Shown piece after piece: positions 10,946 through 23,559 of a stretch of 64,000 nucleotides of DNA. The notes beneath the pieces are model-generated. The model saw only the letters and a list, made by a program, of their open reading frames with translations, was not told the origin of the DNA and did not search any database. The position numbers and the translations under genes are program-made. The stretch spans positions 186,001 to 250,000 of the forward strand of contig MU400533.1 in assembly GCA_022578965.1 (NCBI GenBank). The letters run 5' to 3'. The DNA comes from Xylaria sp. FL1777. Its lineage: Eukaryota > Ascomycota > Sordariomycetes > Xylariales > Xylariaceae. Position 1 is the first letter of the stretch. The number at the start of each line of letters is the position of its first letter.

Positions 10946-11798
10946 TGCGTTTGCAAACGGCGAGGGAGAAGCGATGAGCTCGGAGCTAGGTGAGAGAAAA
11001 TACGGTCGAGACGGTCGAGGAAGGGCTAAGATAGGCACACAGCCTGAGAACGGGACACACTTAGGGCGCCCTCATGTTTTATAGTTGTCCCGAAAGAGAG
11101 GCTTCCTACGTACCAAGAGACGTGGGCGATTCGCCGTCCTATCAACAGGCTAGAGAACTGCAGGCTTTATCATAGTTGCTTTCTTTTAATTGCGCAGCTG
11201 ACCCGGGCAAGGTCCAGAACTGATTAGTTAGGCTGGGCGGACCGCTGTCTCTAGATAGACGACCATGTGAGTAAACCATTTTGGCGTATTGAAGGGCTAA
11301 GGCAGCTGCGGATAGGCAGCTCCGAATGCGCGATCACTCAATCCTATCATATTGCCCTTAGGATATGGCAGCCGTTGAATTTAGCCTAGAAGGGGATACG
11401 TTGGGAAGTCGCCTGAACTACGTAGTAAGTATCACGACAAGAATGTACCTGATGATGAAATGAATTGGGTATTTTACTATGAGCATCAGGTCCACCAGCA
11501 TTAGATGGAGAGGAATGAGAGCAATTTCGTTCCCCTATATGATAAGACGAATATTGGGGAATGTAGGTGTGCCTCAGAATTATAAGAATGTGTATTCCAA
11601 CCCTTTGAAGATCCAAGCCGTTTAAATATTGTTCATTAATATTTGGCATCATATGACAATATGCACGTGCTCCGGGTATTCAATATCAGCCCTAACACAG
11701 TGAGATTTGGTGAAAGATAGGGTCGATTTACCGCTTGAACTTGGCACTGGTAAGTTGAGCTCCTTGGGTATCTTTCAATAATATATACCTCGAGAATC
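10946..11798. other. intergenic, promoter of the GH131 gene
   Basis: This 0.85 kb stretch separates the GH131 gene from the 3' end of the sugar transporter. It holds the GH131 TATA box. A minus-strand frame at 11386-11652 has no motif support. Confidence 0.55.
11076..11083 (-). promoter_or_regulatory. TATA box of the GH131 gene
   Basis: On the minus strand the sequence reads TATAAAAC about 131-138 bases upstream of the ATG at 10945. A TATA box would fit an inducible secreted hydrolase gene, but this is motif evidence only. Confidence 0.5.
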
Positions 11799-13958
11799 TC
11801 AGTATTCTAAACCCGCACCAAAGCTGCTGTTTCTGGCTATCGCTGCTCGTTCTAGACTGGCTCGTGGCGTATCGATGCTGTGTTTGCTAGTAGGTGAATC
11901 GACGCCCATGATGGGCTCACCTTCTTCCGCTGCGTATATAGCGGCAGTTCCGGGCGAGGCAGAGGTGTCGTCCTCAATTCTATGAACGAGATATGCTGCA
12001 AATAGTACGAAAACACCCCCACTAGCCAGAACAATGGAATAGCTATGGTCCCCGGGGACACCTCTGGGCTTTTGGAAGAATCGGAAAATGACACTTGAGC
12101 CTAGAGTGGCAATCATCTGCGGTGAAGCAATCGCCATATTGTGAATACCAAGGATGACGCCTGCCTGGTCAGGTTCCCGCTCAGAGTCTCGTGATTGTCC
12201 TACATCATTGACAATGGGCTCAGAGGATATTTGTTGATCGCTCCCAGTATCTTGTCTAACATGCCTTAATTGTTGTTTCGTCGCCCGATACATAGCATGA
12301 CGGCGACTGATTTCAGCACTGATTATTGCCCATGGAGCCCAGAGTGTTAGGGCCCAGGTAATACCAATGAGTCCAATCAACGCCGTGGCAGCCTCGATCG
12401 TTCGGGCAACGAGTGTTAAGAACATTGATCCAGCAAAGAGGATGTGTGAGAACATCCACGCACGCCGAAGTGTGAATCCAGGTATAACTAGACGCTTGAG
12501 CCACTTTCTTACAGCTGAGACATCGTCTTCATGTATTCCATGATTTTGGCTTTGAGCATTGCCGGCAGCAGGGTGGCCATCGTAAGTCGGATCGATAAAG
12601 AATGGAAGCACCACATTAGTCACAAGGCTGGTAATAGCGAAAATCAACAGAGCATGTGTGCCCATGCGCGTTGCTCTTTCATAGAGCTCATCTAACTCTG
12701 CTGGAGTCATATGGGGGTTCTCCTCAAGATAAGGTTGGACATAGATGTCGCCAATGTATGAGGACGTGTAGAAAAGCATCGGGAAGAAGCCGACCCAGGC
12801 GAAGAACTGCACAACGCATACTCTAGAAATTTGTGGCGGCAGTCTCTTGATCGCGGCAAATATCTTCACAAAGAAAGAGAACAATCCAATTCGACCTTCG
12901 GGCGGGGGTCCATCGAGCTGCGGATTTCGCTCCCGAATCACCGTCGTACTGAACAGCACGGTAGAGCATAAAGCTATACTGGCGATAGCGCAAAGATCCT
13001 TGAATTGGGTAGATCCAAAAAACCAGACATATTTCGGCAAATTTATGCCTCCAGCGATATAGCCAATAATGTTACCAAGCCCAACTACTCTGCTTGCCAT
13101 CGAGTTTGCAGCTTCTGCTTTTATATCAGTTCGTGCGATGAGTTACATAATAGAATGACTAACCTTGTTGGTGTGACGGTGCACAGTCTACAATGAAAGC
13201 CCGGATTGAGGCTTGGACTGTTCCTATGTTAGAACTTCATATTGAGATACATATGGATATATATATCCATAGGAGACCAACGAGTCAGGGCGCGGGGACA
13301 GACCTGTATTAACCGCGACATCAAGCACATATATCCAAATGACGGCGACGATAATAATAATCGTCTTGACGCCTTCAGACTGAGGATCAGCGCCGAACAA
13401 GCCGAGGAAGCCTCCCACAATCTCCCTAATCCAGGCTAGAAACATGAAAGCAAAGGAGGTGGCAGCGGCACCGCCGAGGACGAACGGTTTGCGTTTCCCC
13501 CAGGACACGCGGCAGTTGTCACTTAACATGCCGACGTAGGGTTGAACGAGCGTGCCTGTGATGGGACCAGCAATCCAGACAAGAGCCATAAGAGATTTGC
13601 TCAAGCCCAGGGACAGTAGGTAGGGAGTGCCATTAGACAGCTCGACGGCCCAGGCGACTTGAAGTCCCCCGAGACATATTGTCAATGCGATGAGATACCA
13701 CACGCTCTTCGTCTCGTGGGATCGGTCGTCATCTTGGCCATCAACAACCGGCCTTAGAAAAGACGTGTCTTCCTCTCCATGATCGGACAACAGAGGAGAA
13801 TGCTCGTCTAATCCGTCGCCGCCCACACCTGCATTGTCGTGCGCTTGTATGGTACCTTCTACTATCGATTCGGCATCAAGCTTTCTACGAGACGACTGGG
13901 TGGTTATATGACTGGGCGGGGACGCGCTGTTCAGGGAACTCGACGATGGCGAGCTCAT
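11799..13958 (-). CDS. Sut1-like sucrose/alpha-glucoside:H+ symporter, MFS/GPH type (674 aa)
   Basis: Minus-strand exons are 13958-13304, 13217-13164 and 13114-11799. The splice sites recreate the unbroken run VQASIRAFIVDCAP followed by NSMASRVVGLGN. The first intron has an unusual GTCTGT donor. An acidic cytosolic N-terminus of about 90 residues precedes twelve predicted membrane spans. Family marks include QVAWAVELSNGTPYLLSLG in the first span, GPITGTLVQPYVGMLSD, the loop GKRKPFVLGG (compare the basic RxRPF loop of plant sucrose carriers) and RAFIVDCAP. This matches the fission yeast Sut1/plant SUT branch, which imports sucrose, maltose or related glucosides with protons at the plasma membrane. 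Substrate is inferred. It lies just upstream of, and in the same direction as, the GH131 gene. Confidence 0.9.
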
Positions 13959-15197
13959 GGAGGAGTATAAGGCGGGCAGCTAACGGTGTTTAGGAAACAC
14001 CCTCGCTTTGATCAGAGACTCGGAATAATATGTAGGTTTCCGGAGGGGGGAGCATATATAGTCACGGCGGAAAGGTCGTTCACGTTAGGAATAGGGACTG
14101 ATGGTATGCACCGTGAGGGTTCACGTGAGGTGTCGGACTCGGTTAGACGTCACTGTTTTCCTCCATGGAGTGTTTGTACACGATCTGTATAGCCGTTGCT
14201 GTGATCGGAGAAGATGCCGAGCGATGGTTGTGCTGATAGAAATGGTGAGTAAGATGGGTATGTACTCGTGATACCTACTGAGTCAGTCTCTACATAGTAG
14301 GTAATCTAATAGCTACAAGTAGCTAATGACGTGACGATGTTGAACTTGTCTAATGTGGTACAGAGGAACAGATCATATGCCAGGTACGGAGTAGGTATAT
14401 ATACTGTACTGGCGTATATCATTTCCGCAGATAAATACATAGAACATACTCTTTCACTACCTACCTACAGGACCTAAATATATGTACTTATGTAATATGG
14501 GGCTTTATCGATTGGCTACTCTAAGTACCGGTGTAATGGTACCTACAAATGTGCAAGTTCGAATATAATTAAGGACAAAAAATTCACCTAAATCTGCTTG
14601 CCATCACAATATATATTCGATGTTTTGATGAGATATGAGAGGAACCTGGTACAGTGTCTTGATTGGCATTACCTACATTATGGTGGGGTTGAAGCTGCAA
14701 ATATTTCCACCCTCTGTATGTACCTAGGTACCCTCTTAGGAGAGTTACAGTATTGCTGCAGTGTAGATGTACCTATTTAGTCGTCATCAAGGAGCAGTAC
14801 CCTTGCTGTAAGGACACTATCAGGCACAGTAGTACAGTTTGGTGCGGCTTGGTCCTGCAGCCTGCTCGCCTAACAGATCAACTGCCCAAAATTGCAAAGA
14901 TGAAAGCTGTCGATAAGCGTTTACCCTCCATGCCTGTTATTAGTGTAACTATCTGCCTGCCTACCTTTTAGGACTTTAAGTGGTGTCTACAGTTGAATCT
15001 ATCAATTTCACGCCCTGTTGCCTTCGTGTGTCGCCAGCGACGCCTCTCATACTCAAATGATTTCCTCCTCCTTCGCCTCCGGTATTTGATGCCTTGACAA
15101 GTCCCTGTCGTAGAGCTCCGGTCAGGCTAGAAGACGAACTATTGCGCCAGCCTTCAGCCTTGACGTACCGAGCTGAATTCGGCACGGTCTCGCAAAC
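13959..15197. other. divergent promoter region, sugar transporter / Nhx1-type antiporter
   Basis: The 1.24 kb between divergent starts holds a TATATATG element on the minus strand at 14055-14061, about 97-103 bases before the transporter ATG, and an exact TACCTAGGTA palindrome at 14721-14730. A G-rich block near 14041-14052 resembles zinc-finger targets such as STRE/CreA, without proof. Short frames look non-coding. Confidence 0.5.
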
Positions 15198-17440
15198 ATG
15201 TTGTCGCAACTCACCAGCTTCGGCCTGGAGCTTGCAAGTATGTCTCCAGTCGACGATGCGACTCGGTTTAAACCTGCTTGAAACTGCAGACATGGACTGA
15301 CTGATGCGCTGTCTTCTAGGACGTGCCGACGAAGAGCAAGACCCCGGTGGTACGAATCGCACTCTTTCGCATCCCCGTACCCGTTGCGACATCATCTAAT
15401 GAGAGCAATAGAGAAGGATTCGGGAGAGAAGGAAATAACCTCGTCATGGGCACTCTTCATCTCAATCGTGCTCCTGATCATCGCCTTCTTCACCAGCTAC
15501 ACGCTGCAGCAGAAGAAGGTGCAAGCGGTGCATGAAACCGTTATCTCCATCTTCGCCGGTCGGTTGCATCCTCCGTCGAAGCAAAGACGCCAATGTCTGA
15601 CTGCGTGTTCTAGGAATGACCGTCGGCCTGATCCTCCGAGTCACCTCTGACTCTGGCATCCCAACACTCATTAGTTTCGACTACCAAATCTTCTTCAATC
15701 TCCTCCTTCCACCCATCATTCTCAACTCCGGGTACGAGCTGCACCAGGGCAATTTCTTTCGCAATATAGGCACCATATTGGTCTTTGCCTTTGCCGGTAC
15801 ATTCCTATCTGCCGTCGTCATCGGGCTTCTGCTATGGCTGTACACACGTATACCCCAAGGATTCGACATGACCTTCAACGACGCGATATCGGTTGGCGCG
15901 ACCTTGTCCGCCACTGACCCCGTAACGATTTTGGCCATCTTCAACACCTACAAGGTCGATCCGAAGCTATATACAGTCATTTTCGGTGAATCCATCCTCA
16001 ACGACGCTATCGCAATCGTTATTTTCGAAACGGCACAACAGTATAGAGGCGAGGATGCTGGTGCTTATGGCTTCTTGAGCTTCGTCAAGGGCATAGGTAC
16101 TTTCCTGCTTAGCTTCTTTGGGAGCTTAGGTATCGGCGTCGTTGTCGGTGTCGGGACAGCCCTCGTTCTCAAATTCACCTACGTGAGGAGGTACCCGCAT
16201 ATCGAGACATGCTTAATTGTGTTGATTACCTATGCAAGCTACTTCTTTTCACAGGCCGTGAGAATGTCAGGTAATACAATTTTCACACCCAGCATCTAGG
16301 AAGAAATCTACTAAAACTCGACTAGGCATTGTTTCCTTGCTGTTCTGTGGCATTACTTTGAAGCATTACGCCTACTTCAACATGTCTCGGCGAACGCAGC
16401 TGAGTACCAAGTATTTTTTCCAGATCATGGCGCAATTGTCAGAGAACTTTATTTTCATTTATCTCGGCCTGTCACTCTTTACAGACAACGAGCTGCAATT
16501 CCAGCCACTTCTTATCATCGTGACTGTAGTATCAGTTTGCGCAGCACGATGGGTCGCGGTCTTTCCCTTATCTAAGGCTATCAATTGGTATCATCATTAC
16601 CGAGCCCGTCGCCAGGGTAGAGAGATTAGTGATGAACTCCCCTATAGCTACCAAGCCATGCTCTTCTGGGCTGGCCTGCGTGGTGCTGTTGGTGTAGCCT
16701 TAGCAGCTCTCCTATCTGGTGACAACTCCTACGCTCTAAAAGCTACAGTTCTAGTTGTAGTAGTGCTGACGGTGATTATTTTTGGTGGAACGACCGCTCG
16801 AATGTTAGAAATATTAGGTATTAGGACTGGCGTAGTAGAAGAGGTGGACAGTGACGACGAATTCGACATCGAAGCAACCCCGGGAGGGTCTTACTATAAA
16901 AGGTCCGGTACCGGTTTTGGGTTCAACCCACGACAAAGGAATGGATCTGTGCGGATGGAGAGAATGGACTCTACCAACGGCAGACGCAACACAGGTCCCG
17001 AACGAGGCAGCTATGTATCCGGCCACCGCTCACCCATGCTGAATTCGCGTGCCACAAGCTTAAGCCGGAAGAATTCGCGCCCAGGACTAGGCGATGAGTT
17101 AGAGAGATCAGATCTTCTTGGACAAGCGGCTAGCCTAACGGACTCGGAGGTTGGCAGCGATATAGATACCTCGGATCTTCCTCCTCCAGCACGCAGGTCG
17201 CCAAGAAGGTCGAGCCCTGAATTAACCCCGAGCGGTGTATCTGAAGACGAAGGTGTATTTTCCTATCCAACATCGGGACAGAAATCGGCCCCTCCTCTAT
17301 CAACTAGATCAGCAATCAAGCAACTGTTCACTACACATGATCCTCAGGCTCTATTCCGGCAGCTTGATGAGGATTACATTAAACCGAAACTCTTGTTAGA
17401 CGGAAATAATCATAACGAAGGTGGTGCAGGGCCAAGCTAA
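15198..17440 (+). CDS. nhx1: Nhx1-type endosomal/vacuolar Na+(K+)/H+ antiporter (662 aa)
   Basis: Five exons: 15198-15237, 15320-15349, 15412-15558, 15614-16270 and 16326-17440, all joined in phase 1. The spliced protein reads SSWALFISIVLL, QAVHETVISIFAG, FFNLLLPPIILNSGYELHQG (the amiloride-binding type segment), SVGATLSATDPVTILAIF, GESILNDAIAIVIF and MSRRTQLSTKYFFQ. This is the CPA1 sodium/proton exchanger fold of about twelve spans, with the ND pair of the ion site in ESILND. The last 200 residues form a hydrophilic Ser/Pro/Arg-rich tail, probably regulatory. Yeast Nhx1 moves Na+ or K+ into late endosomes and vacuoles in exchange for H+, affecting pH, salt tolerance and trafficking. The two tiny first exons encode only the N-terminal tail, so the exact start is a little less sure than the rest. 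Confidence 0.92.
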
Positions 17441-18146
17441 GCAGGCAGGCATGAGGATTGGGAATGGAAAATACACACTATCATTGATTTACTCCATGTG
17501 TATGTAGAGCATATTTGGAACTATAGAGCGAGGTCTCTTAACCATTCATCTGGAGTTCAGGTCTAAGGTAAACTACATATTTATAGCTCTTATGCTGGTA
17601 ATTTGTCTTGGCGGTGATTTACTTGACGTTGCACCCTTATATGTGTCCGGTGTGTACTTGCTGCTGTACCATGCGTCAAGATAATAAAATAGTCCCATAA
17701 GGCTCTCTCAGCTGGTTTGCTTACTTTCTTTCCAGTTTGATGAGCTACATGTGTATTTGGTATGGACTCGACCTCTTTGTCGCCCCCGCACTGTCTATCT
17801 CTGGGCCACTTCCTTTTATTTATATATAGAAGCTAGCAAGCAGGATCTCAATTACAAACTTTATATGGCACTCGGCTTTACTTATCAGCATACGCACTAG
17901 CATACAAAGCTCCCTTCTGTGAGTTGTCAATAGGCATTGTTCACTAGAGTCCGTTCATGCTAATTGATTGCGAGTTTCCTCCTCATAGAAATTACCTTTG
18001 GAAAGCTAGCTGTATAATTCAGATGATGGAATCAGCTCAAGGCCATTTTTATCACTAAGGTAAACAACCGGTCTCTCGGTCTTTCTGCCAACCGCATCTA
18101 ACAGTACATGGGAGTAGCAACCTGAGAGACTTTACATTCTAGCATC
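17441..18146. other. intergenic, no gene seen
   Basis: About 0.7 kb between two plus-strand genes, AT-rich in places. It must hold the 3' end of the antiporter transcript and the promoter of the 2EXR gene; no clear element was identified. Confidence 0.55.
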
Positions 18147-19086
18147 ATGTCCTACGACACCACTAGATTCGAGTTCATGGAAGGCTTGGATATGCACTTC
18201 ACCAAATTCGGGATCGCCAAGCCAAAAGTGAAGGTCGAACCTGTTTACGTACCCGAGTTTCATCCATTCAAAAGGCTGCCAGTTGAGCTGCAGGACCTTA
18301 TCGTGAGTAGATTTAGACTTATTCTCATCTGGCTCTAGTTACTTTCAAGAGACAAAGGACTCTTTTTTGAGCCATGGACGCTACTGACCTCGAACATCAT
18401 AGTGGGAATTCGCTCTTCCTTCCGAGATCATCAACTCCGACCAAGTACGACGGGACCGCAATGAGGTTCAATATCCCGGCATACCTGCCATAGCCAGCGT
18501 CTGTAAAGGCTCGAGAGCGATCGCCCTTCGATATGGCGCATGGCTGACGACGCCGCAAAGTAGCAAGCCCATGTTCTTCATCCCCGACTGCTCAGTCCTT
18601 TATTGTGACGGAGGCATAGAGCTCACAGTGACGGCCAACCAAGTCATGCTCGGCCTCGATCCGATCTTGATGCGCATGGCGGTTCATTTCAATGCGCGCA
18701 ACCAGTTGTTAGAAATTCTCATCCTTGCCAGTGATGGCAAGCCGGGAAAGATCCCCGGAACTTGGCACAAAACCTCGGACGGACGGATCTTCGCGCGTGT
18801 AGAGATATGCGATCTGGATGCTAGAGGGCCGACCCGACACCGCATGTACGGCGGGGAGCTTTACTGTCCGCGCATCGAGTGGACGGCGAAGCGGTGGGAA
18901 GAGATCAAGACCGCGGCCAAGCGCGCCTGGCTTCTGGCTGCCTGGCACGTCCAAGATCCCATCGATGTCCGCGAGCAGGATATCCTGGACCCCTCCCAGT
19001 GGTTTTCGGGACTCGTCCAGTGGATTCCACGAGAACTTAGTCGGATGCCAGCGCTGACGGCGGCCTACCTGCGACACTCCATTTAG
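18147..19086 (+). CDS. 2EXR domain protein (279 aa)
   Basis: Two exons, 18147-18302 and 18403-19086, joined in phase 0. The junction reads FHPFKRLPVELQDLI then WEFALPSE, which is the 2EXR signature (FxxFxxLPxELRxxIWxxALP), a fungal relative of the F-box-like start of HET-type proteins. Downstream, IASVCKGSRAIALRYGAW is the usual second half, with a conserved Cys and a run leading to an aromatic residue. The C-terminal half (RVEICDLDA, RMYGGELYCPRIEWTAKRWEEI) shows no known enzyme motif. 2EXR proteins are numerous in Pezizomycotina and mostly uncharacterised; a protein-binding role is assumed. No signal peptide or membrane segment is present. Confidence 0.85.
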
Positions 19087-19475
19087 GCGGGATTGGAGGG
19101 CTACTGAACCACTTGCTGGGGTTCTCGATGGAGATGAACTGCTGGCCCTGGCCAATGTAGGATAATCAGATTTCTCTATGTTCAGAAAAGGACCTGTCAT
19201 AATTATATGGGTAGCCTTGTAGTGCTCTTTGTATGGCCCTCGGTCTAGCCTACGACTCGATGCATTCCATTATGTAAGGCGTTAACTTAAATGTCTCTCT
19301 GGTCAAAAGTTTGGTATAATCTGCCACTTCTGCTAGTCACTGAGATAAATGTATGTCTAAGTTTCAAAACGAATGGGAAATATCTATCATGCTTATATGG
19401 GATTTGGTATCGTGACAACCATACGATGAACCGAGTCGGAGCAAGGAAGAAAAAGAACACGACTTTTTTTTCCTT

Positions 19476-19489
19476 CCCCCCCCCCCCCC
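19476..19489. repeat. 14-base C run
   Basis: A homopolymer directly after a T-rich stretch and followed by AAAA. It lies in intergenic DNA about 0.4 kb past the 2EXR gene. Confidence 0.7.
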
Positions 19490-20149
19490 AAAATTAGCCC
19501 TCATGTGAGATTTGTAAAAGCAGCGATGATTTGAGATACGGCCGAATGACTGTAAAAGGGGCTACTTCCGTGTTATAATACACGTACAATCCATACTTAC
19601 GTAGGCAGTACATCTTTCACATGATGTGCCGGTATCTGTTACCGCTTCTGTTACACATCCCTCCCCAGTATCCTAAGTATGTCCCAAGTATGGTGTATGC
19701 CAGGTGACGTGCAGCTGACGGTCGGCTAGAGAGCGCGCATCAACGGGTCATTTGTTCTGCAGCATTACCACTTACGTATAAGACCTGTCGTCACGCATGA
19801 ACAACAGGCAGACACGCCCCCTTATCGGCAACTACTATCACGTAGTGTAGTGTAGGTTACCTAACCTAACCTGCCTGAGTGCACTGTAAGCTATACCTAC
19901 AATATACAATATAGGTGTCGGGAGGCAGACGCCAACAACACCCAATGCGCCAAGGTGTCGCTGCTTCTCAACCTGCGTAACTCAATTCGTCCCGTTCATT
20001 ATTACGAGGCCTGCTGCTCGTATTTGTGACCTTGCTTCTGTCGCTCCTTTGCTTGGTGATCGAACCGACACGGAGAAGAAATGCACCACACATAACCTGG
20101 GTGACCAGACCGCATCGCTCCCATGCCACGACCGTGAAGCCTGTTTTAG

Positions 20150-20215
20150 CCCGCCCCGTCCTCCACCGTCGCCGTCACCGTCTCCATCTCCGTCTCCCTG
20201 CTTCGCCGCCGCGGC
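20150..20215 (+). repeat. CCGTCT-rich pyrimidine tract
   Basis: Imperfect repeats of CCGTC/CCGTCT upstream of the kinase ATG at 20290. CT-rich tracts just before the start are common in highly used fungal promoters and leaders, so this is likely part of the core promoter or 5' leader. Confidence 0.5.
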
Positions 20216-20289
20216 TGAACGTCCTGCTCTCTCGCCTTCGTCACCTGACACCCGACTCGACAACGGCCTAGCGATCACATCCTGTTTTT

Positions 20290-23200
20290 ATGGCCTCCTA
20301 TCACCACCCCATGGCCATGGCCCACCATGGCCAGCCGTCGCAGACGCCAATGCCTGTGCAGGCCCCCGCCGTCCCCGCTGGCACCTTTGCTCCCGGCACC
20401 AAGATCCAGGTCGGTGAACACAGGGTCGTCATACAGAGGTATCTTTCCGAGGGTGGGTTCGCACACGTTTACCTCGTCAAACTGCCTCGCCCCATCGACG
20501 GCACCGACCAGGCCGTGCTGAAGAGAGTCGCCGTGCCGGACAAGGAGACGCTGCGTTCGATGCGGACCGAGGTTGAGACCATGAAACGCCTGAAAGGACA
20601 CCGCCCTATCGTGACCTACATAGACTCCCATGCCTCAGAGCTGAAAGGTGGGGGGTATGAGGTCTTTCTGTTGATGGAGTATTGTGACGGGGGAGGATTG
20701 ATCGACTTCATGAATACCCGATTGCAGCATCGCCTGACCGAACCCGAAATATTAAACATTTTCTCTGACATCGCCGAGGGTGTTGCTTGCATGCATTACC
20801 TCAAACCGCCATTGCTACACCGGGACCTCAAGGTAGAGAACGTGTTAATTGTTATGCATGGTTCCAAGAGGAAGTTCAAGCTGTGCGATTTTGGGTCTGC
20901 GGCACCACCTAAACCAGCGCCTCAAACAGTTGTGGAATGTAGGTTGATAGACGAAGACATCCAGAGGCACACTACGATGCAGTATAGGAGCCCTGAGATG
21001 GTCGATGTGTACAGGAAACAACCGATAGATGAGAAATCGGATATTTGGGCCTTGGGTGTTCTTCTTTACAAGCTCTGCTACTACACTACTCCGTTTGAAG
21101 ATCAGGGTCAACTTGCTATTTTGAACGCGAGTTATCGATTTCCTAGCTATCCTGTATTCTCCGATAGACTGAAGCAGTTGATTGGTAAGTGCTTCAACGT
21201 TGATCACCGCATATCTTTGTTCTAATAAAGTCCAGCCTCCATGCTTCGAGAAAACCAAGTATCCAGGCCGAATATATATCAAGTGCTTCGAGAAAGCTGC
21301 GCAATGCAAGGCCGTGAAATACCTATCCATGATGTTTGTCGCCCCGTCGTTATCGTAGGCCATTTGCTAACACTCATGTAGATATACTCAAATCGTTCAC
21401 GGTCATCAGAGCCGCAAAGGGGGGAGAGACAGCCTCCTACTGAACTTAAAACTGGCAGTACACCCACCGTGGGTGCTGTATATTCCCCGCCTCCACAGCA
21501 ACAACCCCAAGTAATTCCAGATATAACACCCATGCGCCGCGGTCGACCAACTACATCCAGCCAAGTTACGACTTCACAACCTTCGAAGGTCACTACTGGT
21601 GACCCTTTCGCTGCCCTTGACGCCAAGTTAGGAGCCAAGTCGGAGAGTGACGAGCTATCCTCCAGGTTCCCGACTCTCGATCAGTTTTCTCTCCTACACG
21701 ACCAGGGATCCAACTTCGATTTTGATAGCCCAACCTCACCACAAGCCTCTTCTAATGGGCCAACAGCACAACTCAATCAACGAGTGGCGGAACACCTTGC
21801 CGATGATGCGTTCGTTAGGCCCCCGGCGAAGTCTACCCCGGCCGCGGAGAATCACAGGCAAGCTAATGACACGGGTCGTACACGCTCCCTCCCTCCCACG
21901 GCTGAATCACTTCGCCCATCACCGCCGCTAGCAGCACCTCAAAAACCTACTTCCTCTCCGCCGAAGCCAGTGGTGGAAAAAAGTAAAGCCTCTGCAATCA
22001 TCTCTAGCAATCCTGAACTCCAAGCTATTTCATCCACTTTACCTCAACCTAAGCAAGATGCTCCAAATAGGCCTGCGATGGTTTCTACAGGAACAATGAC
22101 AACCCCTCCTCTCGAAATGCCAATTCGTGACTATCCTCCAATTCACCGATTCCCACCAGCAGACCAGCACCGGTCGACAAGCCTGCCTAGAGAGCAAGGT
22201 ATGCCTACTTCAAGTCAGATACGATTAGATACAACCCAGGTCCCTCGGCCTTCGCCTAGCCCTCAAGTAACGTCTGTGCAGTCACGGTCTGCTTTGACAG
22301 GACATGCATCTTCATCGCGACCATCTCTAGAAACTGGGCGACCGAGCGCTGAATATCTAGAACCTCTAGTGAAGTCTTCATCAAGCACGAGTCGATCACG
22401 CCCAGCCAGCATGTATCTTGAATCTAGCATGGATTATCTTCGTGAGCGAGAGGCTGCAATCAAACCATCACGCACACCTGGATTCCCCTCTCCCAAAATG
22501 AAACCGAGTGTAGGCTCTCCAAGGATTGAGCCTCAAGATGAAAGTGCAATCCAGTCCAACGTTGAATTTCTTCGGACGATGGAGGATTACGATGGTAAGA
22601 AGAAGGATAAAGGCGTTAAGCACCATAGCAAACGTTCGAGCCTCGGTTCGTTGTCGGGTACCAAGAACATTCTCGCCGGGAAATTTGGTGACGCCTTTAA
22701 GCGCTTTGAAGGAAGTACTACAGGATCTTCTGCGCGGACACCATCGCCCCTAAAAGACAGAGAAAATCATGCCCTTACTCCTATCGCTGGGTCTGAGGCT
22801 ACAGATGGACGCAGTGATGATGGACATCTTCCGAATGAAATTGAGTTGAGCCCGGAAATGCGACGAGAGCTTGAGGCCCAGAGTCTCGCCGATGAAGAGC
22901 GAAGAGTAGAAGCGGCGGCAGCTGAATACAAGCAAAAAATGGCGGCGCGTGTGGGAGACCTAGCTCACGCCCCTCTTCCAAGAAGCATAGGTGGTGTTTC
23001 GCGAGCCTCGAGTATACAAAACCGGGTACAGAATTTATTAGAGGAATCACACAAATCATCTCAGCAGATCCAGCGTACTGCATCGGGGTATGGGAAATTC
23101 TCGGACGAAGCACTGGCCAGAAGCCGTGAAGAGAAAGAATTGCCAGAGCTGCCACATAGGCCCACAGGTTCTAGTCATGGGCCACCACCAAAACCTCCTA

Positions 23201-23559
23201 CTAGCTCATCTGAGACTTTGGCGAGAGTTCGGTCAAGCGGTCAAAGTTCTGGCTCGACTAGCCGACCGGGACCTCCCGTTAAACCGAATCCTGCTCCTAA
23301 GCCCACACACTTGAACAATCTTCCGACGGGCGGTCGTCGGTCGCCAACGAAACAACATTTCCCGGCGAGCCATGCTTTTCGAGCCAGTTCGGACCAGCTG
23401 GTGGGAGTCGGTCTACCTGGGCGGCCCGCATTAGACATGTCTTTCCAAGAGAAGGAGGACTATATCCAGGATTTCAGCAAAAGGTTTCCCAGTCTTAGTT
23501 CTATAGAAATGGTCGAGCGAGATATAGATGCCGAGGCGGATCGGAAAGGCGGGCGTTAG
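20290..23559 (+). CDS. Ark1/Prk1-family actin-regulating Ser/Thr kinase (1056 aa)
   Basis: Three exons: 20290-21184, 21236-21333 and 21382-23559. Residues about 45-330 form a kinase domain: YLSEGGFAHVYLV loop, catalytic lysine in AVLKRVAVPD, PLLHRDLKVENVL catalytic loop, KLCDFGSA metal loop and HTTMQYRSPEMVD activation segment. The end of the domain (SMLRENQVSRPNIYQVLRE) is only complete after the first intron is removed. This pattern is the NAK family (yeast Ark1, Prk1, Akl1; animal AAK1/GAK). Yeast members phosphorylate endocytic coat proteins such as Pan1 and Sla1 to disassemble actin patches. The long C-terminal region is low-complexity, rich in Ser and Pro, with PPKPP and PPVKPNPAPKP strings that could bind SH3 domains. 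Function at cortical actin is inferred from the family. Confidence 0.92.

Larger units (their letters stand above)
19087..20289. other. intergenic, leader region of the kinase gene
   Basis: About 1.2 kb. It contains a 14-base C run (19476-19489), two close CCTAAC units near 19858, and a pyrimidine-rich tract just before the kinase start. No gene is seen. Confidence 0.55.

Noticed and set aside
19853..19876. CCTAAC units resembling telomeric repeats
   Set aside because: Only two close units, and the fungal telomere unit is CCCTAA; ordinary genes lie on both sides.
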